Below, piece by piece: positions 33,991 to 48,500 of a stretch of DNA of 64,000 nt. Every line of letters begins with the position of its first letter. The stretch's first letter is position 1. The notes under the pieces are model-generated. The model searched no databases. It had not been told where the DNA came from and saw nothing but the letters and a program-made list of their open reading frames with translations. The stretch lies in NCBI RefSeq assembly GCF_051020765.1, contig NW_027469116.1, positions 124,001 to 188,000 on the forward strand. Reading direction: 5' to 3'. The position numbers and the translations under genes were made by a program. Origin of the DNA: Lasioglossum baleicum. Its lineage: Eukaryota; Arthropoda; Insecta; Hymenoptera; Halictidae.

Positions 33991-36900
33991 GAACCGTGGA
34001 AGTGCCGAAATTCGGGTTTCATTTTTAACGCGGCAGCTTATACCCCCCGACCGTTACCGACCACTGCCGGTGATGTTCGGTAACTTTTTCTCCGCCGAGG
34101 TCGACGCGCGGTTACCGATGCACAGGAAACAAATTTTTCGAGAATCTTTCGCGAATTTTTCGCGCGGTAAACCTTCGTCTCCGCGTCCTCCGTCCGACGA
34201 GCCTACTCTCGCCCGCACCCGTCGACCGGTTCTCGAGCTATACGGCGACAAAGAAATCGCAAAATTTCACTAATTTGACGTCATCGAAGAAGTTACGGCC
34301 AACTGGGAATTAAAGGTATATCGCCTTCACGAATTTTCCGGGAGCCCGTCGGGCCTTCGGCCCCGCTCGGCTCGGCTCGGCTCGAAGTCTAGGTCGTCGG
34401 TAGCGACGATGGTGGCGGGGAGGCGCGCGATTGGTCTGTCATCGCCAACCACCCCACCACCCCTCCGACCCTTTAAAATTAATGGAAAAAGTAAACCTAA
34501 ACGTAGAGTCGGATTCGTAACCTCGAAGTTACAAGTCGATTCGCTCAACTCTCAGGGGAGAGTAAACGCGGCGACTGTGGCGGCACTCGCCACCGATGCG
34601 AAGTCAGCGTCGCGAAGTTGGCGTTAAATTCGAACGTTTGAATCAGTTATTTTCTTTCGGGCCCTTTTCAGCCCTGAACCGTGGAAGCGCCGAAATTCGG
34701 GTTTCATTTTTAACGCGGCAGCTTATACACCCCGAGCGTTACCGACCACTGCCGGTGGTGGTCGGTAAGTTATCCTCCGCCGAGGTCGACGCGCGTTACC
34801 GATGCACACGTAAAAAATTTTTCGCGAATTTTCGAGAATTTTTCGCGCGGTAAACCTTTGTCTCCGCGTCCTCTGTCCGACGAGCCTACTCTCGCCCGCG
34901 CCCGTCGACCCGTTCTCGAGCTATACGGCGACGAAGAAATCGCAAAATTTCACTAATTTGACGTCACCGAAAAAGTTACGGCCAACTGGGAATTAAAGGT
35001 ACATCGCCTTCCCCAATTTTCCGGGAGCCCATCGGGCCATCGGCCCCGCTCGGCTCGGCTCGGCTCGGCTCGAGGTCGAGTTCGTCGAAAGCGACGATGG
35101 TGGCGGTGAGGCGCGCGATTGGTCTGTCATCGCCAACCACCCCACCACCCCTCCGACCCTTTAAAATTAATGGAAAAAGTAAACCTAAACGTAGAGTCGG
35201 ATTCGTAACCTCGAAGTTACAAGTCGATTCGCTCAACTCTCAGGGGAGAGTAAACGCGGGGACTGTAGCGGCACTCGCCACCGATGCGAAGTCAGCGTCG
35301 CGAAGTTGGCGTTCAATTCGAACGTTTGAGTCAGTTATTTTCTTTCGGGCCCTTTTCAGCCCTGAACCGTGGAAGTGCCGAAATTCGGGTTTCATTTTTA
35401 ACGCGGCAGCTTATACCCCCCGAGCGTTACCGACCACTGCCGGTGGTGGTCGGTAAGTTATCCTCCGCCGAGGTCGACGCGCGTTACCGATGCACACGTA
35501 AAAAATTTTTTGCGAATTTTCGCGAATTTTTCGCGCGGTAAACCTTCGTCTCCGCGTCCTCCGTCCGACGAGCCTACTCTCGCCCGCGCCCGTCGACCCG
35601 TTCTCGAGCTATACGGCGACAAAGAAATCGCAAAATTTCACTAATTTGACGTCACCGAAAAAGTTACGGCCAACTGGGAATTAAAGGTACATCGCCTTCC
35701 CGAATTTTCCGAGAGCACATCGGGCCATCGGCCCCGCTCGGCTCGGCTCGGCTCGGCTCGAGGTCGAGGTCGTCGAAAGCGACGATGGTGGCGGTGAGGC
35801 GCGCGATTGGTCTGTCATCGCCAACCACCCCACCACCCTCCCGTCCCTTTAAAATTAATGGAAAAGGTAAACCTAAACGTAGAGTCGGATTCGTAACCTC
35901 GAAGTTACAAGTCGATTCGCTCAACTATCAAGGGAGAGTAAACGCTGCGACTGTGGCGGCACTCGCCACCGATGCGAAGTCAGCGTCGCAAAGTTGGCGT
36001 TCAATTCGAACGTTTGAATCAGTTATTTTCTTCCGGGCCCTTTTCAGCCCTGAACCGTGGAAGTGCCGAAATTCGGGTTTCATTTTTAACGCGGCAGCTT
36101 ATACCCCCCGACCGTTACCGACCACTGCCGGTGGTGGTCGGTAATTTATCCTCCGCCGAGGTCAACGCGCGTTACCGATGCACAGGTAAAAAATTTTTCG
36201 CGAATTTTCGCGAATTTTTCGCGCGGTAAACCTTCGTCTCCGCGTCCTCCGTCCGACGAGCCTACTCTCGCCCGCGCCCGTCGACCCGTTCTCGAGCTAT
36301 ACGGCGACAAAGAAATCGCAAAATATCACTAATTTGACGTCACCGAAAAAGTTACGGCCAACTGGGAATTAAAGGTACATCGCCTTCCCGAATTTTCCGG
36401 GAGCCCATCGGGCCATCGGCCCCGCTCGGCTCGGCTCGGCTCGGCTCGAGGTCGAGTTCGTCGAAAGCGACGATGGTGGCGGTGAGGCGCGCGATTGGTC
36501 TGTCATCGCCAACCACCCCACCACCACCCCGTCCTTTTAAAATTAATGGAAAAGGTAAACCTAAACGTAGAGTCGGATTCGTAACCTCGAAGTTACAAGT
36601 CGATTCGCTCAACTCTCAGGGGAGAGTAAACGCGGCGACTGTAGCGGCACTCGCCACCGATGCGAAGTCAGCGTCGCGAAGTTGGCGTTCAATTTGAACG
36701 TTTGAATCAGTTATTTTCTTTCGGGCCCTTTTCAGCCCTGAACCGTGGAAGTGCCGAAATTCGGGTTTCATTTTTAACGCGGCAGCTTATACCCCCCGAC
36801 CGTTACCGACCACTGCCGGTGATGTTCGGTAACTTTTTCTCCGCCGAGGTCGACGCGCGGTTACCGATGCACAGGTAACAAATTTTTCTAGAATCTTTCG

Positions 36901-38720
36901 CGAATTTTTCGCGCGGTAAACCTTCGTCTCCGCGTCCTCCGTCCGACGAGCCTACTCTCGCCCGCACCCGTCGACCGGTTCTCGAGCTATACGGCGACAA
37001 AGAAATCGCAAAATTTCACTAATTTGACGTCATCGAAGAAGTTACGGCCAACTGGGAATTAAAGGTATATCGCCTTCACGAATTTTCCGGGAGCCCGTCG
37101 GGCCATCGGCCCCGCTCGGCTCGGCTCGGCTCGAAGTCTAGGTCGTCGGTAGCGACGATGGTGGCGGGGAGGCGCGCGATTGGTCTGTCATCGCCAACCC
37201 CCCCACCACCACCCTGCCCCTTTAAAATTAATGGAGAAGGTAAACCTAAACGTAGAGTCGGATTCGTAACCTCGAAGTTACAAGTCGATTCGCTCAACTC
37301 TCAGGGGAGAGTAAACGCGGCGACTGTAGCGGCACTCGCCACCGATGCGAAGTCAGCGTCGTGAAGTTGGCGTTCAATTCGAACGTTTGAGTCAGTTATT
37401 TTCTTTCGGGCCCTTTTCAGCCCTGAACATTGGAAGCGCCGAAATTCGGGTTTCATTTTTAACGCGGCAGCTTATATCCCCCGAGCGTTACCGACCACTG
37501 CCGGTGGTTGTCGGTAAGTTATCCTCCGCCGAGGTCGACGCGCGTTACCGATGCACACGTAAAAAATTTTTCGAGAATCTTACGCGATTTTTTCGCGCGA
37601 TTAACCTTCGTCTCCGCGTCCTCCGTCCGACGAGCCTACTCTCGCCCGCAACCGTCGACCGGGTCTCGAGCTATACGGCGACAAAAAAACTTTGATTTTT
37701 CACTAATTTGACGTCATCGAAAAAGTTACGGCCAACTGGGAATTAAAGGTATATCGCCTTCACGAATTTTCCGGGAGCCCATCGGGCCTTCGGCCCCGCT
37801 CGGCTCGGCTCGAGGTCGAGGTCGTCGATAGCGACGATGGTGGCGGGGAGGCGCGCGATTGGTCTGTCATCGCCAACCCCCCCACCCCCCCTCCCTTTAA
37901 AATTAATGGAAAATGTAAACCTAAACGTAGAGTCGGATTCGTAACCTCGAAGTCACTAGTCGATTCGCTCAACTATCAGGGGAGAGTAAACGCGGCGACT
38001 GTGGCGGCACTCGCCACCGATGCGAAGTCAGCGTCGCAAAGTTGGCGTTCAATTCGAACGTTTGAATCAGTTATTTTCTTTCGGGCCCTTTTCAGCCCTG
38101 AACCGTGGAAGTGCCGAAATTCGGGTTTCATTTTTAACGCGGCAGCTTATACCCCCCGACCGTTACCGACCACTGCCGGTGATGTTCGGTAACTTTTTCT
38201 CCGCCGAGGTCGACGCGCGGTTACCGATGCACAGGTAACAAATTTTTCGAGAATCTTTCGCGAATTTTTCGCGCGGTAAACCTTCGTCTCCGCGTCCTCC
38301 GTCCGACGAGCCTACTCTCGCCCGCACCCGTCGACCGGTTCTCGAGCTATACGGCGACAAAGAAATCGCAAAATTTCACTAATTTGACGTCATCGAAGAA
38401 GTTACGGCCAACTGGGAATTAAAGGTATATCGCCTTCACGAATTTTCCGGGAGCCCGTCGGGCCTTCGGCCCCGCTCGGCTCGGCTCGGCTCGAAGTCTA
38501 GGTCGTCGGTAGCGACGATGGTGGCGGGGAGGCGCGCGATTGGTCTGTCATCGCCAACCACCCCACCACCCCTCCGACCCTTTAAAATTAATGGAAAAAG
38601 TAAACCTAAACGTAGAGTCGGATTCGTAACCTCGAAGTTACAAGTCGATTCGCTCAACTCTCAGGGGAGAGTAAACGCGGCGACTGTGGCGGCACTCGCC
38701 ACCGATGCGAAGTCAGCGTC
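32010..38720. repeat. About 6.7-kb satellite segment duplicated at 55980-62690
   Basis: Ten successive anchors (32493, 33178, 33863, 34548, 35236, 35924, 36612, 37297, 37972, 38657) match 56463, 57147, 57832, 58517, 59205, 59888, 60576, 61261, 61936, 62621. The offset changes by 5 bp near 35.8 kb, which equals one CTCGG unit in copy number. Class marks such as GTTTGGATCAG at 33.95/57.92 kb are shared. Similarity stops near 38727/62691, where GTTCAATTCG becomes GTTAAATTCG. Confidence 0.75.
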
Positions 38721-41700
38721 GCGAAGTTGGCGTTCAATTCGAACGTTTGAGTCAGTTATTTTCTTTCGGGCCCTTTTCAGCCCTGAACCGTGGAAGCGCC
38801 GAAATTCGGGTTTCATTTTTAACGCGGCAGCTTATACCCCCCGAGCGTTACCGACCACTGCCGGTGGTGGTCGGTAAGTTATCCTCCGCCGAGGTCGACG
38901 CGCGTTACCGATGCACACGTAAAAAATTTTTTGCGAATTTTCGCGAATTTTTCGCGCGGTAAACCTTCGTCTCCGCGTCCTCCGTCCGACGAGCCTACTC
39001 TCGCCCGCGCCCGTCGACCCGTTCTCGAGCTATACGGCGACAAAGAAATCGCAAAATTTCACTAATTTGACGTCACCGAAAAAGTTACGGCCAACTGGGA
39101 ATTAAAGGTACATCGCCTTCCCGAATTTTCCGAGAGCACATCGGGCCATCGGCCCCGCTCGGCTCGGCTCGGCTCGGCTCGAGGTCGAGGTCGTCGAAAG
39201 CGACGATGGTGGCGGTGAGGCGCGCGATTGGTCTGTCATCGCCAACCACCCCACCACCCTCCCGTCCCTTTAAAATTAATGGAAAAGGTAAACCTAAACG
39301 TAGAGTCGGATTCGTAACCTCGAAGTTACAAGTCGATTCGCTCAACTATCAAGGGAGAGTAAACGCTGCGTCTGTGGCGGCACTCGCCACCGATGCGAAG
39401 TCAGCGTCGCAAAGTTGGCGTTCAATTCGAACGTTTGAATCAGTTATTTTCTTCCGGGCCCTTTTCAGCCCTGAACCGTGGAAGTGCCGAAATTCGGGTT
39501 TCATTTTTAACGCGGCAGCTTATACCCCCCGACCGTTACCGACCACTGCCGGTGGTGGTCGGTAACTTATCCTCCGCCGAGGTCAACGCGCGTTACCGAT
39601 GCACAGGTAAAAAATTTTTCGCGAATTTTCGCGAATTTTTCGCGCGGTAAACCTTCGTCTCCGCGTCCTCCGTCCGACGAGCCTACTCTCGCCCGCGCCC
39701 GTCGATCCGTTCTCGAGCTATACGGCGACAAAGAAATCGCAAAATATCACTAATTTGACGTCACCGAAAAAGTTACGGCCAACTGGGAATTAAAGGTACA
39801 TCGCCTTCCCGAATTTTCCGGGAGCCCATCGGGCCATCGGCCCCGCTCGGCTCGGCTCGGCTCGGCTCGAGGTCGAGTTCGTCGAAAGCGACGATGGTGG
39901 CGATGAGGCGCGCGATTGGTCTGTCATCGCCAACCACCCCACCACCACCCCGTCCTTTTAAAATTAATGGAAAAGGTAAACCTAAACGTAGAGTCGGATT
40001 CGTAACCTCGAAGTTACAAGTCGATTCGCTCAACTCTCAGGGGAGAGTAAACGCGGCGACTGTAGCGGCACTCGCCACCGATGCGAAGTCAGCGTCGCGA
40101 AGTTGGCGTTCAATTTGAACGTTTGAATCAGTTATTTTCTTTCGGGCCCTTTTCAGCCCTGAACCGTGGAAGTGCCGAAATTCGGGTTTCATTTTTAACG
40201 CGGCAGCTTATACCCCCCGACCGTTACCGACCACTGCCGGTGATGTTCGGTAACTTTTTCTCCGCCGAGGTCGACGCGCGGTTACCGATGCACAGGTAAC
40301 AAATTTTTCGAGAATCTTTCGCGAATTTTTCGAGCGGTAAACCTTCGTCTCCGCGTCCTCCGTCCGACGAGCCTACTCTCGCCCGCACCCGTCGACCGGT
40401 TCTCGAGCTATACGGCGACAAAGAAATCGCAAAATTTCACTAATTTGACGTCATCGAAGAAGTTACGGCCAACTGGGAATTAAAGGTATATCGCCTTCAC
40501 GAATTTTCCGGGAGCCCGTCGGGCCATCGGCCCCGCTCGGCTCGGCTCGGCTCGAAGTCTAGGTCGTCGGTAGCGACGATGGTGGCGGGGAGGCGCGCGA
40601 TTGGTCTGTCATCGCCAACCCCCCCCCCACCACCACCCTGTCCCTTTAAAATTAATGGAAAAGGTAAACCTAAACGTAGAGTCGGATTCGTAACCTCGAA
40701 GTTACAAGTCGATTCGCTCAACTCTCAGGGGAGAGTAAACGCGGCGACTGTAGCGGCACTCGCCACCGATGCGAAGTCAGCGTCGCGAAGTTGGCGTTCA
40801 ATTCGAACGTTTGAGTCAGTTATTTTCTTTCGGGCCCTTTTCAGCCCTGAACATTGGAAGCGCCGAAATTCGGGTTTCATTTTTAACGCGGCAGCTTATA
40901 TCCCCCGAGCGTTACCGACCACTGCCGGTGGTTGTCGGTAAGTTATCCTCCGCCGAGGTCGACGCGCGTTACCGATGCACACGTAAAAAATTTTTCGAGA
41001 ATCTTACGCGATTTTTTCGCGCGATTAACCTTCGTCTCCGCGTCCTCCGTCCGACGAGCCTACTCTCGCCCGCAACCGTCGACCGGGTCTCGAGCTATAC
41101 GGCGACAAAAAAACTTTGATTTTTCACTAATTTGACGTCATCGAAAAAGTTACGGCCAACTGGGAATTAAAGGTATATCGCCTTCACGAATTTTCCGGGA
41201 GCCCATCGGGCCTTCGGCCCCGCTCGGCTCGGCTCGAGGTCGAGGTCGTCGATAGCGACGATGGTGGCGGGGAGGCGCGCGATTGGTCTGTCATCGCCAA
41301 CCCCCCCACCCCCCCTCCCTTTAAAATTAATGGAAAATGTAAACCTAAACGTAGAGTCGGATTCGTAACCTCGAAGTCACTAGTCGATTCGCTCAACTAT
41401 CAGGGGAGAGTAAACGCGGCGACTGTGGCGGCAATCGCCACCGATGCGAAGTCAGCGTCGCAAAGTTGGCGTTCAATTCGAACGTTTGAATCAGTTATTT
41501 TCTTTCGGGCCCTTTTCAGCCCTGAACCGTGGAAGTGCCGAAATTCGGGTTTCATTTTTAACGCGGCAGCTTATACCCCCCGACCGTTACCGACCACTGC
41601 CGGTGATGTTCGGTAACTTTTTCTCCGCCGAGGTCGACGCGCGGTTACCGATGCACAGGTAACAAATTTTTCGAGAATCTTTCGCGAATTTTTCGCGCGG

Positions 41701-44700
41701 TAAACCTTCGTCTCCGCGTCCTCCGTCCGACGAGCCTACTCTCGCCCGCACCCGTCGACCGGTTCTCGAGCTATACGGCGACAAAGAAATCGCAAAATTT
41801 CACTAATTTGACGTCATCGAAGAAGTTACGGCCAACTGGGAATTAAAGGTATATCGCCTTCACGAATTTTCCGGGAGCCCGTCGGGCCTTCGGCCCCGCT
41901 CGGCTCGGCTCGGCTCGAAGTCTAGGTCGTCGGTAGCGACGATGGTGGCGGGGAGGCGCGCGATTGGTCTGTCATCGCCAACCACCCCACCACCCCTCCG
42001 ACCCTTTAAAATTAATGGAAAAAGTAAACCTAAACGTAGAGTCGGATTCGTAACCTCGAAGTTACAAGTCGATTCGCTCAACTCTCAGGGGAGAGTAAAC
42101 GCGGCGACTGTGGCGGCACTCGCCACCGATGCGAAGTCAGCGTCGCGAAGTTGGCGTTAAATTCGAACGTTTGAATCAGTTATTTTCTTTCGGGCCCTTT
42201 TCAGCCCTGAACCGTGGAAGCGCCGAAATTCGGGTTTCATTTTTAACGCGGCAGCTTATACCCCCCGAGCGTTACCGACCACTGCCGGTGGTGGTCGGTA
42301 AGTTATCCTCCGCCGAGGTCGACGCGCGTTACCGATGCACACGTAAAAAATTTTTTGCGAATTTTCGCGAATTTTTCGCGCGGTAAACCTTCGTCTCCGC
42401 GTCCTCCGTCCGACGAGCCTACTCTCGCCCGCGCCCGTCGACCCGTTCTCGAGCTATACGGCGACAAAGAAATCGCAAAATTTCACTAATTTGACGTCAC
42501 CGAAAAAGTTACGGCCAACTGGGAATTAAAGGTACATCGCCTTCCCGAATTTTCCGAGAGCACATCGGGCCATCGGCCCCGCTCGGCTCGGCTCGGCTCG
42601 GCTCGAGGTCGAGGTCGTCGAAAGCGACGATGGTGGCGGTGAGGCGCGCGATTGGTCTGTCATCGCCAACCACCCCACCACCCTCCCGTCCCTTTAAAAT
42701 TAATGGAAAAGGTAAACCTAAACGTAGAGTCGGATTCGTAACCTCGAAGTTACAAGTCGATTCGCTCAACTATCAAGGGAGAGTAAACGCTGCGTCTGTG
42801 GCGGCACTCGCCACCGATGCGAAGTCAGCGTCGCAAAGTTGGCGTTCAATTCGAACGTTTGAATCAGTTATTTTCTTCCGGGCCCTTTTCAGCCCTGAAC
42901 CGTGGAAGTGCCGAAATTCGGGTTTCATTTTTAACGCGGCAGCTTATACCCCCCGACCGTTACCGACCACTGCCGGTGGTGGTCGGTAACTTATCCTCCG
43001 CCGAGGTCAACGCGCGTTACCGATGCACAGGTAAAAAATTTTTCGCGAATTTTCGCGAATTTTTCGCGCGGTAAACCTTCGTCTCCGCGTCCTCCGTCCG
43101 ACGAGCCTACTCTCGCCCGCGCCCGTCGATCCGTTCTCGAGCTATACGGCGACAAAGAAATCGCAAAATATCACTAATTTGACGTCACCGAAAAAGTTAC
43201 GGCCAACTGGGAATTAAAGGTACATCGCCTTCCCGAATTTTCCGGGAGCCCATCGGGCCATCGGCCCCGCTCGGCTCGGCTCGGCTCGGCTCGAGGTCGA
43301 GTTCGTCGAAAGCGACGATGGTGGCGATGAGGCGCGCGATTGGTCTGTCATCGCCAACCACCCCACCACCACCCCGTCCTTTTAAAATTAATGGAAAAGG
43401 TAAACCTAAACGTAGAGTCGGATTCGTAACCTCGAAGTTACAAGTCGATTCGCTCAACTCTCAGGGGAGAGTAAACGCGGCGACTGTAGCGGCACTCGCC
43501 ACCGATGCGAAGTCAGCGTCGCGAAGTTGGCGTTCAATTTGAACGTTTGAATCAGTTATTTTCTTTCGGGCCCTTTTCAGCCCTGAACCGTGGAAGTGCC
43601 GAAATTCGGGTTTCATTTTTAACGCGGCAGCTTATACCCCCCGACCGTTACCGACCACTGCCGGTGATGTTCGGTAACTTTTTCTCCGCCGAGGTCGACG
43701 CGCGGTTACCGATGCACAGGTAACAAATTTTTCGAGAATCTTTCGCGAATTTTTCGAGCGGTAAACCTTCGTCTCCGCGTCCTCCGTCCGACGAGCCTAC
43801 TCTCGCCCGCACCCGTCGACCGGTTCTCGAGCTATACGGCGACAAAGAAATCGCAAAATTTCACTAATTTGACGTCATCGAAGAAGTTACGGCCAACTGG
43901 GAATTAAAGGTATATCGCCTTCACGAATTTTCCGGGAGCCCGTCGGGCCATCGGCCCCGCTCGGCTCGGCTCGGCTCGAAGTCTAGGTCGTCGGTAGCGA
44001 CGATGGTGGCGGGGAGGCGCGCGATTGGTCTGTCATCGCCAACCCCCCCCCACCACCACCCTGTCCCTTTAAAATTAATGGAAAAGGTAAACCTAAACGT
44101 AGAGTCGGATTCGTAACCTCGAAGTTACAAGTCGATTCGCTCAACTCTCAGGGGAGAGTAAACGCGGCGACTGTAGCGGCACTCGCCACCGATGCGAAGT
44201 CAGCGTCGCGAAGTTGGCGTTCAATTCGAACGTTTGAGTCAGTTATTTTCTTTCGGGCCCTTTTCAGCCCTGAACATTGGAAGCGCCGAAATTCGGGTTT
44301 CATTTTTAACGCGGCAGCTTATATCCCCCGAGCGTTACCGACCACTGCCGGTGGTTGTCGGTAAGTTATCCTCCGCCGAGGTCGACGCGCGTTACCGATG
44401 CACACGTAAAAAATTTTTCGAGAATCTTACGCGATTTTTTCGCGCGATTAACCTTCGTCTCCGCGTCCTCCGTCCGACGAGCCTACTCTCGCCCGCAACC
44501 GTCGACCGGGTCTCGAGCTATACGGCGACAAAAAAACTTTGATTTTTCACTAATTTGACGTCATCGAAAAAGTTACGGCCAACTGGGAATTAAAGGTATA
44601 TCGCCTTCACGAATTTTCCGGGAGCCCATCGGGCCTTCGGCCCCGCTCGGCTCGGCTCGAGGTCGAGGTCGTCGATAGCGACGATGGTGGCGGGGAGGCG

Positions 44701-45504
44701 CGCGATTGGTCTGTCATCGCCAACCCCCCCACCCCCCCTCCCTTTAAAATTAATGGAAAATGTAAACCTAAACGTAGAGTCGGATTCGTAACCTCGAAGT
44801 CACTAGTCGATTCGCTCAACTATCAGGGGAGAGTAAACGCGGCGACTGTGGCGGCAATCGCCACCGATGCGAAGTCAGCGTCGCAAAGTTGGCGTTCAAT
44901 TCGAACGTTTGAATCAGTTATTTTCTTTCGGGCCCTTTTCAGCCCTGAACCGTGGAAGTGCCGAAATTCGGGTTTCATTTTTAACGCGGCAGCTTATACC
45001 CCCCGACCGTTACCGACCACTGCCGGTGATGTTCGGTAACTTTTTCTCCGCCGAGGTCGACGCGCGGTTACCGATGCACAGGTAACAAATTTTTCGAGAA
45101 TCTTTCGCGAATTTTTCGCGCGGTAAACCTTCGTCTCCGCGTCCTCCGTCCGACGAGCCTACTCTCGCCCGCACCCGTCGACCGGTTCTCGAGCTATACG
45201 GCGACAAAGAAATCGCAAAATTTCACTAATTTGACGTCATCGAAGAAGTTACGGCCAACTGGGAATTAAAGGTATATCGCCTTCACGAATTTTCCGGGAG
45301 CCCGTCGGGCCTTCGGCCCCGCTCGGCTCGGCTCGGCTCGAAGTCTAGGTCGTCGGTAGCGACGATGGTGGCGGGGAGGCGCGCGATTGGTCTGTCATCG
45401 CCAACCACCCCACCACCCCTCCGACCCTTTAAAATTAATGGAAAAAGTAAACCTAAACGTAGAGTCGGATTCGTAACCTCGAAGTTACAAGTCGATTCGC
45501 TCAA
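33991..45504. repeat. Higher-order repeat block III: 4109-bp hexamer then two 3424-bp pentamers
   Basis: Anchors 34548 to 38657 span six monomers (4109 bp). 38657 to 42081 and 42081 to 45504 span five each (3424 and 3423 bp), and the intermediate anchors (39345/42769, 40033/43457, 40721/44144, 41396/44819) repeat at 3423-3424 bp. The pentamer lacks the monomer equivalent to the one at 35236, as if two neighbouring units fused by unequal exchange. Confidence 0.85.
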
Positions 45505-48500
45505 CTCTCAGGGGAGAGTAAACGCGGCGACTGTGGCGGCACTCGCCACCGATGCGAAGTCAGCGTCGCGAAGTTGGCGTTAAATTCGAACGTTTGAATC
45601 AGTTATTTTCTTTCGGGCCCTTTTCAGCCCTGAACCGTGGAAGCGCCGAAATTCGGGTTTCATTTTTAACGCGGCAGCTTATACCCCCCGAGCGTTACCG
45701 ACCACTGCCGGTGGTGGTCGGTAAGTTATCCTCCGCCGAGGTCGACGCGCGTTACCGATGCACACGTAAAAAATTTTTCGCGAATTTTCGAGAATTTTTC
45801 GCGCGGTAAACCTTTGTCTCCGCGTCCTCTGTCCGACGAGCCTACTCTCGCCCGCGCCCGTCGACCCGTTCTCGAGCTATACGGCGACGAAGAAATCGCA
45901 AAATTTCACTAATTTGACGTCACCGAAAAAGTTACGGCCAACTGGGAATTAAAGGTACATCGCCTTCCCCAATTTTCCGGGAGCCCATCGGGCCTTCGGC
46001 CCCGCTCGGCTCGGCTCGGCTCGGCTCGAGGTCGAGTTCGTCGAAAGCGACGATGGTGGCGGTGAGGCGCGCGATTGGTTTGCTATCGCCAACACCCCCA
46101 CCCCCCCTCTCTTTAAAATTAATGGAAAATGTAAACCTAAACGTAGAGTCGGATTCGTAACCTCGAAGTTACAAGTCGATTCGCTCAACTCTCAGGGGAG
46201 AGTAAACGCGGGGACTGTAGCGGCACTCGCCACCGATGCGAAGTCAGCGTCGCGAAGTTGGCGTTCAATTCGAACGTTTGAGTCAGTTATTTTCTTTCGG
46301 GCCCTTTTCAGCCCTGAACCGTGGAAGTGTCGAAATTCGGGTTTCATTTTTAACGCGGCAGCTTATACCCCCCGACCGTTACCGACCACTGCCGGTGGTG
46401 GTCGGTAACTTATCCTCCGCCGAGGTCGACGCGCGTTACCGATGCACAGGTAAAAAATTTTTCGCGAATTTTTCGCGCGGTAAACCTTCGTCTCCGCGTC
46501 CTCCGTCCGACGAGCCTACTCTCGCCCGCGCCCGTCGACCCGTTCTCGAGCTATACGGCGACAAAGAAATCGCAAAATTTCACTAATTTGACGTCACCGA
46601 AAAAGTTACGGCCAACTGGGAATTAAAGGTACATCGCCTTCCCGAATTTTCCGAGAGCACATCGGGCCATCGGCCCCGCTCGGCTCGGCTCGGCTCGGCT
46701 CGAGGTCGAGGTCGTCGAAAGCGACGATGGTGGCGGTGAGGCGCGCGATTGGTCTGTCATCGCCAACCACCCCACCACCCTCCCGTCCCTTTAAAATTAA
46801 TGGAAAAGGTAAACCTAAACGTAGAGTCGGATTCGTAACCTCCGAAGTTACAAGTCGATTCGCTCAACTATCAAGGGAGAGTAAACGCTGCGACTGTGGC
46901 GGCACTCGCCACCGATGCGAAGTCAGCGTCGCAAAGTTGGGGTTCAATTCGAACGTTTGAATCAGTTATTTTCTTCCGGGCCCTTTTCAGCCCTGAACCG
47001 TGGAAGTGCCGAAATTCGGGTTTCATTTTTAACGCGGCAGCTTATACCCCCGACCGTTACCGACCACTGCCGGTGGTGGTCGGTAAGTTATCCTCCGCCG
47101 AGGTCGACGCGCGTTACCGATGCACACGTAAAAAATTTTTCGAGAATCTTACGCGATTTTTTCGCCCGATTAACCTTCGTCTCCGCGTCCTCCGTCCGAC
47201 GAGCCTACTCTCGCCCGCAACCGTCGACCGGGTCTCGAGCTATACGGCGACAAAAAAACTTTGATTTTTCACTAATTTGACGTCATCGAAAAAGTTACGG
47301 CCAACTGGGAATTAAAGGTACATCGCCTTCCCGAATTTTCCGGGAGCCCATCGGGCCATCGGCCCCGCTCGGCTCGGCTCGGCTCGGCTCGAGGTCGAGT
47401 TCGTCGAAAGCGACGATGGTGGCGGTGAGGCGCGCGATTGGTCTGTCATCGCCAACCACCCCACCACCACCCCGTACCTTTAAAATTAATGGAAAAGGTA
47501 AACCTAAACGTAGAGTCGGATTCGTAACCTCGAAGTTACAAGTCGATTCGCTCAACTCTCAGGGGAGAGTAAACGCGGCGACTGTAGCGGCACTCGCCAC
47601 CGATGCGAAGTCAGCGTCGCGAAGTTGGCGTTCAATTCGAACGTTTGAGTCAGTTATTTTCTTTCGGGCCCTTTTCAGCCCTGAACATTGGAAGCGCCGA
47701 AATTCGGGTTTCATTTTTAACGCGGCAGCTTATATCCCCCGAGCGTTACCGACCACTGCCGGTGGTTGTCGGTAAGTTATCCTCCGCCGAGGTCGACGCG
47801 CGTTACCGATGCACACGTCAAAAATTTTTCGAGAATCTTACGCGATTTTTTCGCCCGATTAACCTTCGTCTCCGCGTCCTCCGTCCGACGAGCCTACTCT
47901 CGCCCGCAACCGTCGACCGGGTCTCGAGCTATACGGCGACAAAAAAACTTTGATTTTTCACTAATTTGACGTCATCGAAAAAGTTACGGCCAACTGGGAA
48001 TTAAAGGTATATCACCTTCACGAATTTTCCGGGAGCCCATCGGGCCTTCGGCCCCGCTCGGCTCGGCTCGGTTCGGCTCGAGGTCGAGGTCGTCGATAGC
48101 GACGATGGTGGCGGGGAGGCGCGCGATTGGTCTGTCATCGCCAACCCCCCCACCCCTCCGACCCTTTAAAATTAATGGAAAAAGTAAACCTAAACGTAGA
48201 GTCGGATTCGTAACCTCGAAGTTACAAGTCGATTCGCTCAACTCTCAGGGGAGAGTAAACGCGGCGACTGTGGCGGCACTCGCCACCGATGCGAAGTCAG
48301 CGTCGCGAAGTTGGCGTTAAATTCGAACGTTTGAATCAGTTATTTTCTTTCGGGCCCTTTTCAGCCCTGAACCGTGGAAGCGCCGAAATTCGGGTTTCAT
48401 TTTTAACGCGGCAGCTTATACCCCCCGAGCGTTACCGACCACTGCCGGTGGTGGTCGGTAAGTTATCCTCCGCCGAGGTCAACGCGCGTTACCGATGCAC

